A stretch of DNA of 64,000 nt from Gordius sp. MW1 (GCA_964036665.1 OZ038533.1:7710413-7774412), one strand, 5' to 3'; shown: positions 38,605 to 51,247, counted from the first letter of the stretch. Notes: generated by a model not told the origin, from the sequence alone. Made by a program: numbers and translations.

Positions 38605-38757
38605 TGGGCGCAGCCAAGGGGGGGGGGCAGGGGGCACAAAAAAAAATTTCAATGCAAAAACTTTTTAAAAATAAAAAAATTTATGTTTTGACCTTCCCTA
38701 AGTAAACTTTTAAATGTTTTGGCCCCCCCCCCCCATTTAAAACCTGGCTGCAACCAT
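38605..38757. mobile_element. MITE, GGGCGCAGCC variant
   Basis: The left end is TTGGGCGCAGCCAAGGGGGG and the right end is AACCTGGCTGCAACCATGG, with long G and C runs just inside. It is a diverged member of the GGGCGTAGCC family. Confidence 0.6.
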
Positions 38758-39069
38758 GGAATAATAGCAGAATTAAACATAAGATTTTCGGAAATTAATT
38801 GAAATTTATATAAGTCTTTAGAAGGTTTAAACCCGTCATCCCTTTTTTGCGATAAATCTCTTTTATCAGAAGTCATTAACCATTATGATATGAGTTAGAA
38901 CTGCAAGATGCCTTAATAATAATGGCAAAAAATTATGTAATATATTATAATTCTTTACCTTAGAATAAAATAAAATACAATTATTTTTTCACTTATTAAA
39001 ATTTAACCCTCAACAGTGTTTCCAAATTTTATTATTTTGATTAAAATAATTTTAAACTATCTTAATAAC

Positions 39070-39250
39070 TTCGTGTTCATGCGAAAGATCGTTCTCATTG
39101 CTAAAACGGATTAAAACCTATCTACTATCCACAATTGTACAAGAAAGATAGGTTTTTTTCCTTAGCTTTATTGACCCTAGAACATGACTTTATAAATGTT
39201 AATCCCCCAGATGATATTATAAAATTTATTTGCAACATCGAGTAAAAGGC
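39070..39250 (+). pseudogene. hAT transposase C-terminal fragment
   Basis: In overlapping frames: SCERSFSLLKRIKTYLLSTI at about 39079-39140 and ALLTLEHDFINVNPPDDIIK at about 39166-39225. This is the hAT dimerisation signature (ERSFS.LK.IK.yLRST...ERL..LALL.ieh). The remainder is missing. Confidence 0.65.
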
Positions 39251-39394
39251 GTAATGAACTACTATTATCTAAAGATTAATGTTAAAATTTAAAGAAATAT
39301 CTGGGCTTTTAAACTCGTTTTAAACTTTTTAACACTTTCAAAATATATTAAAATATTATTAAATTCACAAAAATCAATCGATTCAATTTATATG

Positions 39395-39621
39395 TCTGCT
39401 TATTGTTTAACATATCTTGTATATTTTTATGTATACCACATGCACATATAAAGCCAATGATTTTCGAAAAATGGCTAGCACACAATTTTTCCGCTTTGTT
39501 AGTGAATAGTGATACCCCATCATAAGTTTAAGCAGCACATACTGCTTTAAAATTTATTTTAATTCAAAATACCTGGATTTTATTGACAATTGTTGATGCA
39601 TCAAAACTCTCAAAGGATACT
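39395..39621 (-). pseudogene. hAT-like (DUF4371-type) transposase fragment, distal part
   Basis: On the - strand: SFDASTIVNKIQ, then TYDGVSLFTNKAEKLCASHF and ACGIHKN. This resembles the 'QTYDGA..M..' and 'vHC.aH.lNL' blocks of DUF4371 proteins. It is the downstream continuation of the fragment at 40845-41110, from which it is separated by the LTR element. Confidence 0.5.
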
Positions 39622-39625
39622 AATC

Positions 39626-39893
39626 TATTGTGAGGGGAGACTCTTTATTGAAGGTATATAAATAAAGTTAGGGAAAAGAAAAGAGTTGAAAGAGTAATGA
39701 AGAAGTGAATTAAACGCCTTTATATGATCGCGAAGTAATTGAATAAATCTATTACATTTAGTGGTGAAACCTCGAGGTATTTGTTATTGGTCAATTAACG
39801 TCGCGAAGTAGTAAGGTAATGTAAATGAGTCAATTAAGTTTCAAGACAAAATTAATACGCCGCGAGCAAAAAAGTAATTGACGCAACACTACA
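39626..39893 (-). repeat. LTR copy (3' in - strand orientation)
   Basis: It contains GGTATATAAATAAAG and GAAACCTCGAGGTATTTGTT, nearly identical to 40573-40840 with about ten differences. Confidence 0.9.
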
Positions 39894-40572
39894 AATAGTC
39901 TCCTTCGTTGACGTGGAGCGTTACATAAAATTGAAAAACTTCTTGGTTGATGGAAAATATAGGGATGTTCGTATTAAGCCAGTTTTCTTCCGCCTACCGT
40001 GGTTGTTAGTGAAGTGGCCGAGGTGTGATTTGTGTGCGTGTTGTTGTGGTGCTATCCAATATATTAATAAGATACATGCCGCGGGCAGAGGTATCCATAT
40101 TGGAATTGCAATCGGTCATCAACTAAACCGGTAAGCGGTGGTGAGAACGTTGGTAGAAGGTGTTATTGTTTGCCGAACGTATGGTCTTTGCTCGTTGCAA
40201 GAGGCCATGTGGTGTTGATGTTGAGATGGGTTTGATTAGGGCCATGCGCAGAGTAGTGGTTGGGCGTTCGGCAGACGTTGTTGTTGTCTATGTAGAGGTG
40301 TAGCAGGGCATCGAGGTTTTTTGTCGTAGTAGTAATCAGGTAGGAAGGCATAGCAGTCGGACATGCAGACTTCGATTTTTAGAGGTTGACTGTTTGGTTG
40401 CTAGGCTCGATCGTGTCTATACAATATTTGTATTGGCTGCCAGATTGACTAAGAAGTGCCCAATATCTAAGTTTCGTAATTTTAACAAAAAAAAACCAAG
40501 ACGCCGTTGCTTAAGGGCGTGTTCTGGGAGAGGAAAAAGAAAACGGCTCCCCCGAAATGCGGGGTCACCAAT

Positions 40573-40840
40573 TATTGTGTGAGGAGACTCTTTATTGAAG
40601 GTATATAAATAAAGTGAGGGAAAAGAAAAGAGTTGAAAGAGTAATGAAGAAGTGAATTAAACGCCTTTATATAATCGCGAATTAATTTAATAAATCTATT
40701 ACATTTAGTGGTGAAACCTCGAGGTATTTGTTATTGGTCAATTAACGTCGCGAAGTAGTAAGGTAATGTAAATGAGTCAATTAAGTTTCAAGACATAAGT
40801 AATACGCCGCGAGCAAAATAGTAATTGACGCAACATTACA
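40573..40840 (-). repeat. LTR copy (5' in - strand orientation)
   Basis: This is the partner of 39626-39893. The adjacent primer-binding-like sequence lies at about 40551-40570. Confidence 0.9.
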
Positions 40841-40844
40841 AATC

Positions 40845-41110
40845 CAATCAAATTCTTTATGTGTGTCATTGAATTCAACAAAATGAACACAAACACTAAG
40901 TTGTTCTGTGCATCTCACACCTTTAATTTCATCTAATATTATTGAATAAAATTTTGATTCATTTAATTTTGATATAATATTTTCAAGGATCATTTTAGCC
41001 GCTAAATTTATTAGTTTATTTTAAATTTTTGGTGGTGTAAAGGGGGTTAGTGCAAATAAATCTATAATATCATCAGGGACAATAACTTTTTTAAGTTTTT
41101 TTTTATATTT
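40845..41110 (-). pseudogene. hAT-like (DUF4371-type) transposase fragment, proximal part
   Basis: The - strand reads ILENIISKLNESKFYSIILD, then EIKGVRCTEQLSVCVHFVEF, then NDTHKEFDW. It matches the '.I..EIkeAkyFSi..De..D.s..EQLsvcvRyv' pattern of DUF4371 proteins. The frame runs straight into the LTR element at 40840 and resumes beyond 39621. Confidence 0.7.
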
Positions 41111-41119
41111 TATGTTATA

Positions 41120-43350
41120 ATTTCGCCTTTTGAAGATCTAACCTTAAAAAAGGCTTTCAAGTGTTGTCATTGTTTTCCCGATATAAATGCTGCATGAAAA
41201 TGCTGCCAATATCGCATATGTAAAATTAAGATTTGTTTTATATACGCAAGATTTTTTTGGGGTTGTGGTAATCTGGTAATACATGATTTTTATAAAAACT
41301 TTGTTGTATAGTTTTTTTACTATTTGTATTATTTTGGTAATATCAAAGTTTCTTGTCAACATCCCTGTTCCACTTTGTGCTCTTACAATTCATTTATACA
41401 CAAACTCACAAAACTATGTGAAATTTTTTATATTGTCTTGATATTATCATTTCAACTACATTTTATTTATGAATAAATTTTATTTATTTTATGCCCTATA
41501 AATATGAGGGATTTGAGACATGGACCTAATTAGACAAAACTTTAAACCAGTGTGATGTTAAAAGAAAAAATACACAAAGTATTAGCGGAATTTTAAGTTT
41601 GACCAACGTTTATGAGGGGAAAATTTTTCAATTGCGTTTGACCTCTTCCCACTTGTGTGAAATCAAAGCTCGGCCCCCCTCCCAAGGCAAAAAGGCTAGC
41701 TAAGCCACTGATGATAAAGTATAATTGATAAATGTGGGTCCTCTAAATATCGACGTTATTCTAATTCCTCATTATAATATATTAAATTTTAAAATGACGC
41801 CAACAACGATGGATTTTTTATTTTGACGTTGCTTGGATTCGTATGGGGGAGAAAGAGCAAAGAGTTTAGAAATTAAATTAAGGGGAAGGAAATTTTTGTT
41901 TGATTTCAAACCTTAATTTCGTTAAATTTATAAAAAAAAATTGATTAATGGGGGAAAGCTTTTAGCTAAAGTCCATATGTTTTAAGTTGCGATGCTATGA
42001 CCCTCTCAGCGTATATAAAAAAAATGAGATGTAACTCAAATAGACTTTGAATTTCAAAGTATAAACAAGATTTTGCTAATCTGACCCCTCTCAAATACTT
42101 AGGATTTAAACTAGTCAAATTTATTGTATCATATAAATAAATATTTTATTTAATCGTACAACTAAAACTCCAAATCCAACAGCTCCCTCGACCCATCTCT
42201 TCTAATGAGAGAAGGAAAGTGGAAAAATACAAATACCTCAACAAACTTCAATTTTTGTCCCAGTAGTGGCCACGACCCTTAGTAATTTAGGTCCCTAGGG
42301 TAGCCGATTCCTTTTAAACAAATTTTAAAATTTATTACCTTATCACAGACGGCCCCAAAGAATTTTTCTATATTAAGCAGAAAATCATCATGGAAATTGT
42401 AACATCTAATTCAATTTCGATGGCTCCATGCCTGCTCATTAATCTAATATATTTTAGCATATATCATAAACAAAGATTTGGAAATAAACCTCTATTAGCT
42501 ATAAAAAACTAAAACTCAAAGACCGCACCATAGTATTAATATATTCTCTATCTAGCATTAAAATATAAGGAATGAAAAAACTTAATCTTGTAATCGTGAA
42601 CTAAATTAAAACATCAACTGCATTAAATAATAATTTTTTTGGCACCAATAATAATCTTAATTAATGGCATGTGCTTCATAATGAATATTTTAGATAAGCT
42701 AGCTTAATAACGTTAACACTTAAACGAGTTTACAATAATTTTGATCGAAAAGAAAATGCATTTTATGATCTCCATTACCGCTATTTTTTTTAACGCCGTA
42801 AGTTATCTTTTAAATAATAATTAATAGAGTTGTAAAATATAATCTATTAAATTCCTACATTGCCCGTGAAGGACAAATTAGCATGCATTTATGACTCTAT
42901 TTTATGAAACTAATCTTAATCTTATTATTAAAATAATAAAAGATAATTTTTTGATTTATGCCATATAATAGGTTATAATTATAGATTGATTGAAATGAAT
43001 ATATGTTTTTGCATAGAAAGAGGGGTGAGTTAAAAAAATAGATGAATTACGACACTAATCAGCAAGATCTTAAAAAAATCACGACAATAGAGTGGAAACT
43101 TAATCCTACCCTTTTCACGCAATAATATTCCACATATTTTTGACGCCGATAGGAATATAATTTTGCTTTCTAAATTTTGAAAATATTCAATTTATTCAAA
43201 TGATAAGTTTTATATTTAAAAACTAATTCAAACCACAAATGAAAATCATCCAGCATATGAAACAGCCATGGCTGTAAAAAGTAAAAATGATGTGAAACGA
43301 TGGACTAGGGCTTTAAAAAATTATATAAAATATAAAAAGTATTCGTCTCC
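41120..43350. other. AT-rich intergenic DNA, no gene seen
   Basis: Only MITE-like scraps (for example AGCTAAGCCACTGAT at about 41698) and short meaningless frames are present. The lipase 3' UTR must begin at its right edge. Confidence 0.4.
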
Positions 43351-46300
43351 TTAGTTATGGGCCTCCATTTGATTCATGGTATCAACGATGGTAGCGTAAT
43401 AATCCTTAGCGGCATTTACACCATAAACAAAATCAAAGTGATTGGCGTCCTTAAATTTATAATTTCCTACTAATTTAGGAATTTTCGGTATCAAAGTTTG
43501 AACATCTTCTGGGGTTGCTAGCCAATCATTTTCACCCCAAAATATCGCCGTAGGTACCGTCATTTTGTTTAAATTATAGGCTGGGGGATGTATCTAATAG
43601 ACCGACAAGTAGTAATAACTGATTGACAAAAAAATCCCGCAATTTATTTATGTATAATATGGAGTTTTACGCTGAAAAATAGTATGTTTTAGTTTCGTCC
43701 CGTTTTAAAATAAATGAAGTTAAAAATGCAAAAAATGGCCTTACTATATTCCCATGTCATTTTTAATTTATTTATAAAAAGTAGTCCTATAAATCATTGT
43801 TATTCTGCAGTGGGTGTTTTCGTTTCACCTCTAATTTGGTCTTATCCGTGTTAACGAAAATTCCTTTCCCTTATCAAAACACCTCCCACTATGTACGGGA
43901 AAACGAAGTACATAGTATTTATGCGATGTTTACAGGGTGAAAGAGAGGAGAGGAAGTGAATGAAGAGAATGAATTGTTAGTAAACATTGCAAAAGTACTA
44001 TGTAATTCCTTTCAGATAAACGCGAATAAAAAGGAATTAGAGGTGAAACCCAATAAATAAATTATAACACTGTAAATTATGAATGGACTATGGGATTACA
44101 TCATATTATTGAAGATAAGTCAAAAATAATATGAAATATAGTCTCAAAAAACCTAAGTTCTACCTTTACCCTCATATACCTCAAAATCCGGAAGACTTGG
44201 GGAAAAACGAAAAACACACTAAGCTCAGCGTAAAATTGTCTATTAAAATTATTTGTAAAATAATGGGATAGAATCACAAAGTCGATATTTGCTGTTTAGT
44301 CATTCAATATATGCGCTTTCAAGTCGTTGTTAATCTAATTAATAGAATACAAAACATGCTCTTATGGACTTAAGAAAAAAATCGTTACTTGTCCATAGGT
44401 TCTCAAATTTCCCAAAAACGAAAAATCAAATTTTTTAAAATCTCCTGACATCACTCCTTGTGAAAAATGGGCGATGTTTTGAACTGAAGATCCAGCGGGG
44501 TAATGACCCAAAATGACAGGAACCCTTGACTAAATTAACAAAACATATAATTTATTAAACATATAAAACATGTGTCATTTATTATTAACAATGTATTTTA
44601 AAATCTTACTATATTAATAAATTTTATTTATATTCGATAAATATTTGTAATTTTAATATATCAAAGCAAATAAGTTTAAACACAAGATCATTAATTAAAC
44701 AAAGTATTTTGTTTGACCCACTTCATTCATATTATGGCTATCAGGTCCTCCAATTAAATACAACGCGTTCGCGCATTTACTTAATAGCAATTTGTTGGGG
44801 CACACAGACATGGCCAACCATTGGGTGATAGCATTGCTTGGCGAAAATTCTTTATTACCCAGCATACTAGTCAACATATCCAACAAAAACGAAAAAGGTG
44901 CCAGCACTCTCATTGCCGACTTTATATTTTTTAAATATGCAACTGGTGCTAAGGCAAAGAACATCTTTATTTTTGAAGCTAACAGCGGATTTTCGGAAAA
45001 ACCAGCAAAAGCCATCATTGTCCCCTGCGAGTGTCCTACGTAGTATATTTGGGATCTTCCCGTGTTGGAAATTATGTAATTAATGAATGCAGGCAAATCA
45101 TATTTCGCCATGTGATCCCAGCTGTTAAATAGCATATAAGAAGAGGTTAATTATATCACTGGAAAAATATTGGCAGGTATCTTACACCAATAAATAAATT
45201 TTATTAAATTGATAATACAGACCAATCTTAACAATAAGTGCTTTTTCGCGAATCTTTTTTTCACTACAGAAAACTGGTTTTACATTTGCTAATACGGAAT
45301 TTTTTTCAAATTTATTGCACTTAATTTTTATTTTCAATAATTATAAAATAAATTATAATTCCCTTAAAGAATAATACCCCAATTATGTTTGATAAAATAA
45401 AATTTACATTAATAAATTGGATTATGACTTTACTGAAAGTCAATGAATTGCAAATATTTAGGGAAAATCTAATTAATTCTCATCATTCATTATTGCCGGG
45501 CATACAATTTGTGAAAACAAAATTAAATGCAGTTTGATAATAGAAAGCATAAATAACCTCCAAGACCAAAATTCAATTTGTGTTGGTATATAGATTTTAT
45601 GGTCACGGGAGTACATATTTCCGCGCGAGTCACCAATCCAAACATCAAAACCCTGATCGGCAAGGATATAACCTATACATAATATTATCATTTGGTAAGA
45701 GTTGAAATCAAAAATATCTATGACTAATTTTCAATTTAAATAAAGCTTCATGTGAACCGAGATAGACTTTAAATATATAACCTTGTAAGCTTGTTTATTA
45801 GGATGTTCACAGGTTTTTTCTTTATTAGGTCAATTTTTAATAAAAATATAATCACATTTTAGAATAATTTATAGTTAAAATGAGTGATATAAAGTTTAAC
45901 AAGTAGAGACTGCTGAGTGGTGTTGTAAAAACGGCTGGGTTTTGTTTGGTCGACCTATTTTCATAGACGAGTTCTAGGCTTAGTCGTAATTTAAAAAAAA
46001 ACAGATAAGACTCGACCGTTAGTCGTAGTTGAACCAAAGGTCGGCCAAGCAGAGCTCAGCCGTTTTTACAACACTACCGCTGAGCATCAACTTCTGCACC
46101 CAGCGAGTCAAGTTTCTTTTTTTCTATAGCATTGACAATAACTAGCAAATACAATTACTGACATTACTGATAAGCGGTACCTAATTTTAGGCAGGGAAAA
46201 TCAATTGACATAATAAATATTTGTAGAGACTCATAAACCTTTCAACGCTCAAGAGCTTATTCATGAAACGAATTGTTATTGCTGTTTTAATTTAAATCAA

Positions 46301-49300
46301 ATTTAAATAGAATTTACAGATTTACTAAATAACTAAGTCAGGGACGTGCGCAGGATTCTTCAAAAGAGGGTTGCATCTTACATATCGAAAAAAGGGACAA
46401 GTTAGAGGAAAATCTGTAAATAATTGTCTTAAATATTTTTGAGTGAGTATGAAAAATATAGACTATGAGAATGATATTTATATTAAAGGATCCGTAGATG
46501 TTTCAGCTGTATGTGTCCGCCTATTTAAGGCATTCGCAGTTAGATTGTTTAAATTTTGGGTTCAAATTTAGCAATGGTTTTCCGTCTGTACACAATATTA
46601 ACAAAAGTTTCCTGCCAAAATGTCTGCCATCAGTGCTATTCAGGCGCGTAGCCAAGATTTTCTCAAGGGGGGGGGGGGGGTGGGAAAGCTGTCGATTTTA
46701 TTTTAATTTATTTTTAATTAAAAATAAAGCTTGAACTTCCTCTCGATCTAGGGGCCTGACAGGCAACCGTCGTAAATTTAGATTTTCAGGTAGGCCTAGG
46801 TGGGCACACAACAAGGTTGATACAATGCGGGCTTAATGAGATTTTTTATATATTTTACTATTTTTTGTCACTTTTTTATTTAAAAAATTTGAGAATTAAA
46901 TCAAATATTTTCGAAAATATGACAAAATTTATGCTTAAAATATAAAATCGTCATTATAGGCCAGGCTTCGGACAGCTCTAGTGATATGAGCATGGCCGAA
47001 CGGACTCTTAGAAGGGGGTGGGGGCGCTTTGGCAGGCAATTTAGTTTTCAGACGGTGATGGGTTCTGGCTGAAGAATTTAGACAAATATTATTTATATAA
47101 AGGTATCAATTCCGTATGTTGAGGGTAGAAATGAATAGTCACTTGATTTTTCTTTTGCCCAGTCTATTGTCTATCTAAAATTTCACCTAAGGTGGGAGCA
47201 TTTTTTAATAATTCATAAATAATGCCAATTTCAATTGAGTCTTGACATACAATTTTTTGAATAAGTTTCTAATCTCTTGTGTATGGAAAAACTTCGTTCA
47301 TTGGTCCGCGTGGTGTTGGGAAGACACAAAAGTGTGGTCAAACTTTTTGCCAAAAATTTAATTTAATAATAAAGCTTTTAAGGTATTTTAAAGTGTCATG
47401 GTCTCTTATCCAACTATAAATACTTTTAATAAAATATTATTTTATTTGAATCAAATTATTTAATTTTTTGCTAAAAGGAGGGGGGGGGTGTGCCTTGGCT
47501 ACGCCACTGATCTAATTCGATGAGACGTTTTCATCTGCATCATTAAACAAATTGATGGGATTATCTTGATTTTTTAATCAGATGGATTAAAAATTTTGTA
47601 TTAGGATAGATAACAATAAATGATATTTATTATGATAGTTAATGCTAAATTGTTTAGATATGCACATGTTTTGTCTATAAATGCTCAGGTAACAACTAAA
47701 AAAATTTACAATGATATATATAATCAGTCTTGTTAACGCTCCTTTTTAAAAGTAGCGACTCCCGCTCCCGCTCCTACCTTCTCAAAAGGAGCGAACTCCC
47801 GCTCCCGCTACTACATATTAAAAGGAGCGCTCCCGCTCCAACTATGGAGTGCCGCTCCATAACCGCTTTTCTGATTTTCATTTTTTAGAAGGTACACGAA
47901 ACAAAATCATATTTTTTTATTAAAACGTTTTATTTATATTATACGATATATCAAAATATTTATAATCTTTTATTAGCATTTAAAAGTAATAAATTTTTTA
48001 AATTAGAATCTAACAAACACCCACGCTTCTCCCCTAAGACTAGTTTTGCGATACTAAATAGGCGTTCCACAGGAGCACTAGAGGGAAGCGGGGTATTGTA
48101 TTTAATATAAATATTTTTTAATTCATGGAATTGTTCTAAAATAGTAATTTTGCTATTATTATTTAAAAAAATAATGATCTTATATATTATTTTCATGGTA
48201 ATCGATTTCATAAGTTGACTTTATCATCTGTATCATCTATAAGCTTGAAATATTTTTGTATGGTGGAAATGGAAATTTGGTTTCTTCTTTTATAATCTCT
48301 ACTAAATCCATAATAAAACTATTTTTTATTATATATCTATAAAATGAATATTAATATGACTTACTAGATTTTCCAAAAAAATTTAATATAAAAAGGAAAA
48401 ACTGATGTTTAATGTTTCAAATGATTAGATGAAAAATCAATAAAAAAACTCGGCTCAACATTTAATAAAAAATAAATTTAAATTAAATAAAATTATATTT
48501 TAATTAAATTTTAATTAACAAATATTATTAATGTTTAAAACATAATCCCTAAAAGAAGCTACTCCCGCGCCCGCTCCTCATTTTTAAAAAGGAGGGGCGC
48601 TCCAGCTTTTTTTGAAAAAATGTAGCGGCGCTCCGGAGCGCCGCTCCTTAACAAGACTGATTGAAATACATATAAAATTAATTACTATTTTAAAAATAAT
48701 CGCTTAGTTAGCTATTTACTAGCAAAACGAGGGTCTGATGAACTCGGTAAAAATATTACACAATAATATTCGGAAATATTATAACTTTTTGTCAAAAATA
48801 TAATTAAAAAAATGGAATGTTATATTATCTTAGGTGTTTATAAGTGTTTTTATGCAACTAAACTTTAATAATTTAACGTATTTAAATTTGTTAAAAATCA
48901 CAAAAAAAAATTTCACATTTTGGCCAAGGGGGAGAGTGTCATATAATAAATTATGGATATAATAAAGAATTATTTCTTAATATTATGGAAAATAATGATA
49001 AAACGAAATATTAAATAAATTATGGATATAATGAAGAGAAACACTATTTAAATTTTATTCAAAAATGGGATTGTAAAATATTTTTAAAAGGTTATCATTT
49101 ATAGAAAGGATTGCCAAGCGTTAAATATCTTTATATAATTAGATATCCACATGTCCTCAAGCGTACACAGTCCTATCGAAGCGTGATTTACATTTCTTGA
49201 AATTGGCAAATGTCAAATAAATTTCAATAACTTAAAATACTAAATTTAATTAGTTTAAATTGAATACATTAATTGTGAATTGCGTTTCTAATTATATTGT

Positions 49301-51003
49301 TATAATTTGAATCAATTAATTATCAACATTTTCGTTTCATTTAATGCATGCAATTTTTAGTTACTATTAATAAATTTATATAGGTATCTAGAGGGTCATT
49401 AAGAATTTTTGTTTTTCGAAGGAATTATAATCCAAGGGAGCGATAATATTGGCCACATGGATAGTTTAATCACCAAAAAATATAGACCTGAAAATTTTCA
49501 AAATATTTCAATAAAAATGTGGGGTTTTGACGCATTTATCATTTCCACTTTATTTTTATTTCTCTTCAGTTACGTCCTATTCAAATTTATCGAAACAAAG
49601 TAGGTTAAGGATTTGCGAAACTGAAGCTGAAGCCCGGGGCTTTAGCATGTTTATTATGTATGTTTAAATTAGGTTTTTATCAGATCTCAATTTTTAAATT
49701 CAACTGTTGCATAATAACTCAAATTTCATCTAAATATAAGACTGGTGTTATAAAAAATAAATTAAAAGTTAAAGATACAAACACCTCTGATGAATACAAT
49801 TGTTAAAACTCTACACAGAAATTAAATATAGTAATGGGGAGGTGAAGACGGCCCCTTCCGAAATCCAAAAAAATTAGTTTTAAAATCATCATTTTTGATA
49901 TCACTAATTCAATACAAAATGTTTTACCTTTTCAATTAAAGTCTTAGCTGCGCCCATGAATATTGCGACGCAGTCTGCAATTTTGTACAAGTTTAAACCA
50001 TTTTTAAGCAACTACTTTTAAGAATCAATATTATAAAATTTGAAAAATGTAATTAATTAATATTTATATGACAACTCACCTAAACTCTCGTTCTCCAAAT
50101 TTAATAACCAATCACAGGATGTGCATAGAAGACCATGTTGTAAATAGACGGCTGCCTTAGCTTTCTCCCTAGATCCATGCTTTCCGTGAGGGATCCGATG
50201 TAGTTTTAATATAAAACCATCGTCTGTTACGACAGTGTGTGCCTCATATGGGTATCCTTTGGATGTAATCATTTGCTCCTATTTATACAATAATTTACCG
50301 ATTAAAATTATCGATAGCCTATAGTATGTATTAGGACAAAAATCTATAAAAGGGAAGTTCGCACCTGGTTGGGGCATTGATAATAATAATTTGAGAATTA
50401 ACACGCGCATTTTAATATTTTATATAGAAATTATAACATGTCCTAGATTCCAATTTAATAACTATAAAATTTTAAGATATTTAAACTCTAAGTTTGCTTT
50501 ACTTACTGTTGTAAAAAGGCTAAGTTTTATTAAATTGGCTTATTGAAGAGTAAAAGTCTCCGGGTAAGGAAGAGTTAAAAAAATTGCAAGAAATATATCC
50601 CTAAAGTGGCCTTGCAAAAAATATTGAGATTCCTTATTCTGGGTTAAAAATAATTTTGAAGCAAGCATAATCGAGCATGTTGCAACACTAAATTTAGAAA
50701 AAATTTTAGACCTAAATTTGCCTTTGCTAATACCAACCTCTTATGGGTTAAGGGTTGCGATTAATTTGTCCTAAATCTTAAACTTAAAACTAATTTTGTC
50801 CCTGAAAAGTTTTAAAGTCAAATTTTCATAAATCAAATTTATGAAAGTAGATTAAAATTTAACTTTATAATTACCGCATTCATCGAAACTTCGGGATCAG
50901 TAGATAAAAAAGAACTTCTACTTCTTTCATTTCTTAATGAATTTGCAATGGGATAGACTTTAGATGACAATAAAATAAATATTATGCACGTTAGACTAAA
51001 CAT
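43351..51003 (-). CDS. Gastric/lysosomal acid lipase-type alpha/beta hydrolase
   Basis: Secreted or lysosomal enzyme that hydrolyses triglycerides or cholesteryl esters. Exons in transcript order: 51003-50876 (signal peptide FSLTCIIFILLSS, then DPEVSMM), 50278-50080 (YPYEAHTVVTDDGFILKLHR, YLQHGLLCTSCDWL), 45672-45558 (ADQGFDVWIGDSRGN), 45121-44722 (MAKYDLPAFINYI; catalytic Ser in YYVGHSQGTMMAF), 44529-44389 (YPAGSSVQNIAHFSQGVMSG) and 43593-43351 (catalytic Asp in FWGENDWLATPEDV and His in DANHFDFVYG). Exons 2-6 join in phase. Exon 1 ends in phase 2 while the acceptor at 50278 needs phase 0, so a small exon is missing, the ends are misplaced, or there is an indel. The 4.4-kb intron holds several transposons. 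Confidence 0.88.
45918..46078. mobile_element. MITE family 2 (TGTTGTAAAAA ends), copy 1
   Basis: The inverted ends are TGTTGTAAAAACGGCTGGGT and GAGCTCAGCCGTTTTTACAA. GCTGAG flanks both sides (45912-45917 and 46079-46084). The interior has GGTCGACC and its inverse. It lies in the big lipase intron. The same family recurs at 58139-58341. Confidence 0.8.
46641..47514. mobile_element. Possible longer element with GCGCGTAGCC ends
   Basis: The left end is CAGGCGCGTAGCCAAGA followed by a G-run. The right end is a G-run followed by TGCCTTGGCTACGCCACTGA, the inverse with some changes. The 870-bp interior has no ORF. It could instead be two separate MITE remnants. Confidence 0.4.
47725..48659 (-). mobile_element. 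hAT element with GGAGCG-rich ends and a transposase C-terminus
   Basis: The inverted ends are CAGTCTTGTTAACGCTCC and GGAGCGCCGCTCCTTAACAA followed by GACTG. Subterminal (A/G)GCTCCCGCTCC-type repeats occur at both sides. It lies in the lipase intron. The presumed target duplication (TATATAAT versus ATTGAAAT) is weak. Confidence 0.8.
47960..48211 (-). pseudogene. hAT transposase C-terminal fragment
   Basis: An open frame of 83 codons encodes the dimerisation region: YNTPLPSSAPVERLFSIAKL, then VLGEKRGCLLDSN and LKNLLLLNANKRL. It is only the last part of a transposase, so the element is non-autonomous. Confidence 0.85.
49395..49603 (+). CDS. Possible small membrane-protein exon (unassigned)
   Basis: An open frame of about 64 codons ends at TAG 49603. 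It has a polar stretch (DSLITKKYRPENFQNISIK) followed by one strong hydrophobic segment (GFDAFIISTLFLFLFSYVLF) and a short KFIETK tail. It could be the last exon of a single-pass membrane protein on the + strand, with an acceptor near 49400 (TCATTAAG). No upstream exon was found and it lies antisense in the lipase intron, so it may be chance. Confidence 0.2.
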
Positions 51004-51241
51004 ATTTTACAAAATGTTTAATCATAAAATTAAGGCCTTTTTATACAAAACTTCAGGGTCAACGCACGCATTTGCTGGTAAAGCCGTTGATTTAAAAATA
51101 TGTTTTAAAATTAAACATAAGTTTTTTTTCAAAGTTCAGACTTTGTTGAATAGGCGTGTTTTAATGATTGATGAGAAGAAAATGCTACACGAAAATTCTA
51201 CTATAAAATCTGTACTTTAAAGTTTCAACATAAAACTAAAT

Positions 51242-51247
51242 TTTATT
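51242..51247 (-). promoter_or_regulatory. Poly(A) signal AATAAA for the small secreted-peptide gene
   Basis: On the - strand, AATAAA lies 38 nt past the TAA of the 58-aa gene. Confidence 0.65.

Larger units (their letters stand above)
39626..40840 (-). mobile_element. Non-coding LTR element (TRIM/LARD-like), 1.2 kb, with 4-bp duplication
   Basis: Two 268-bp direct repeats (39626-39893 and 40573-40840) flank about 680 bp with no recognisable retroelement domain. Flanking AATC occurs on both sides (39622-39625 and 40841-40844). On the - strand, TTGGTGACCCCGCATTTCGG follows the upstream LTR, a primer-binding-type sequence, which sets the orientation. It is inserted in a decayed hAT-like transposase gene. 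Confidence 0.85.

Noticed and set aside
38649..38760. Long poly-G and poly-C tracts as assembly artefacts
   Set aside because: They recur at the same place in most copies of the GGGCGTAGCC MITE family, so they are a feature of that element, although their exact lengths may be unreliable.
39913..40582. ORFs in the interior of the 39626-40840 LTR element
   Set aside because: Short, overlapping and without gag/pol motifs; the interior is treated as non-coding.
44792..45083. + strand ORFs opposite the lipase exon
   Set aside because: Antisense of a conserved coding exon with the GHSQG motif.
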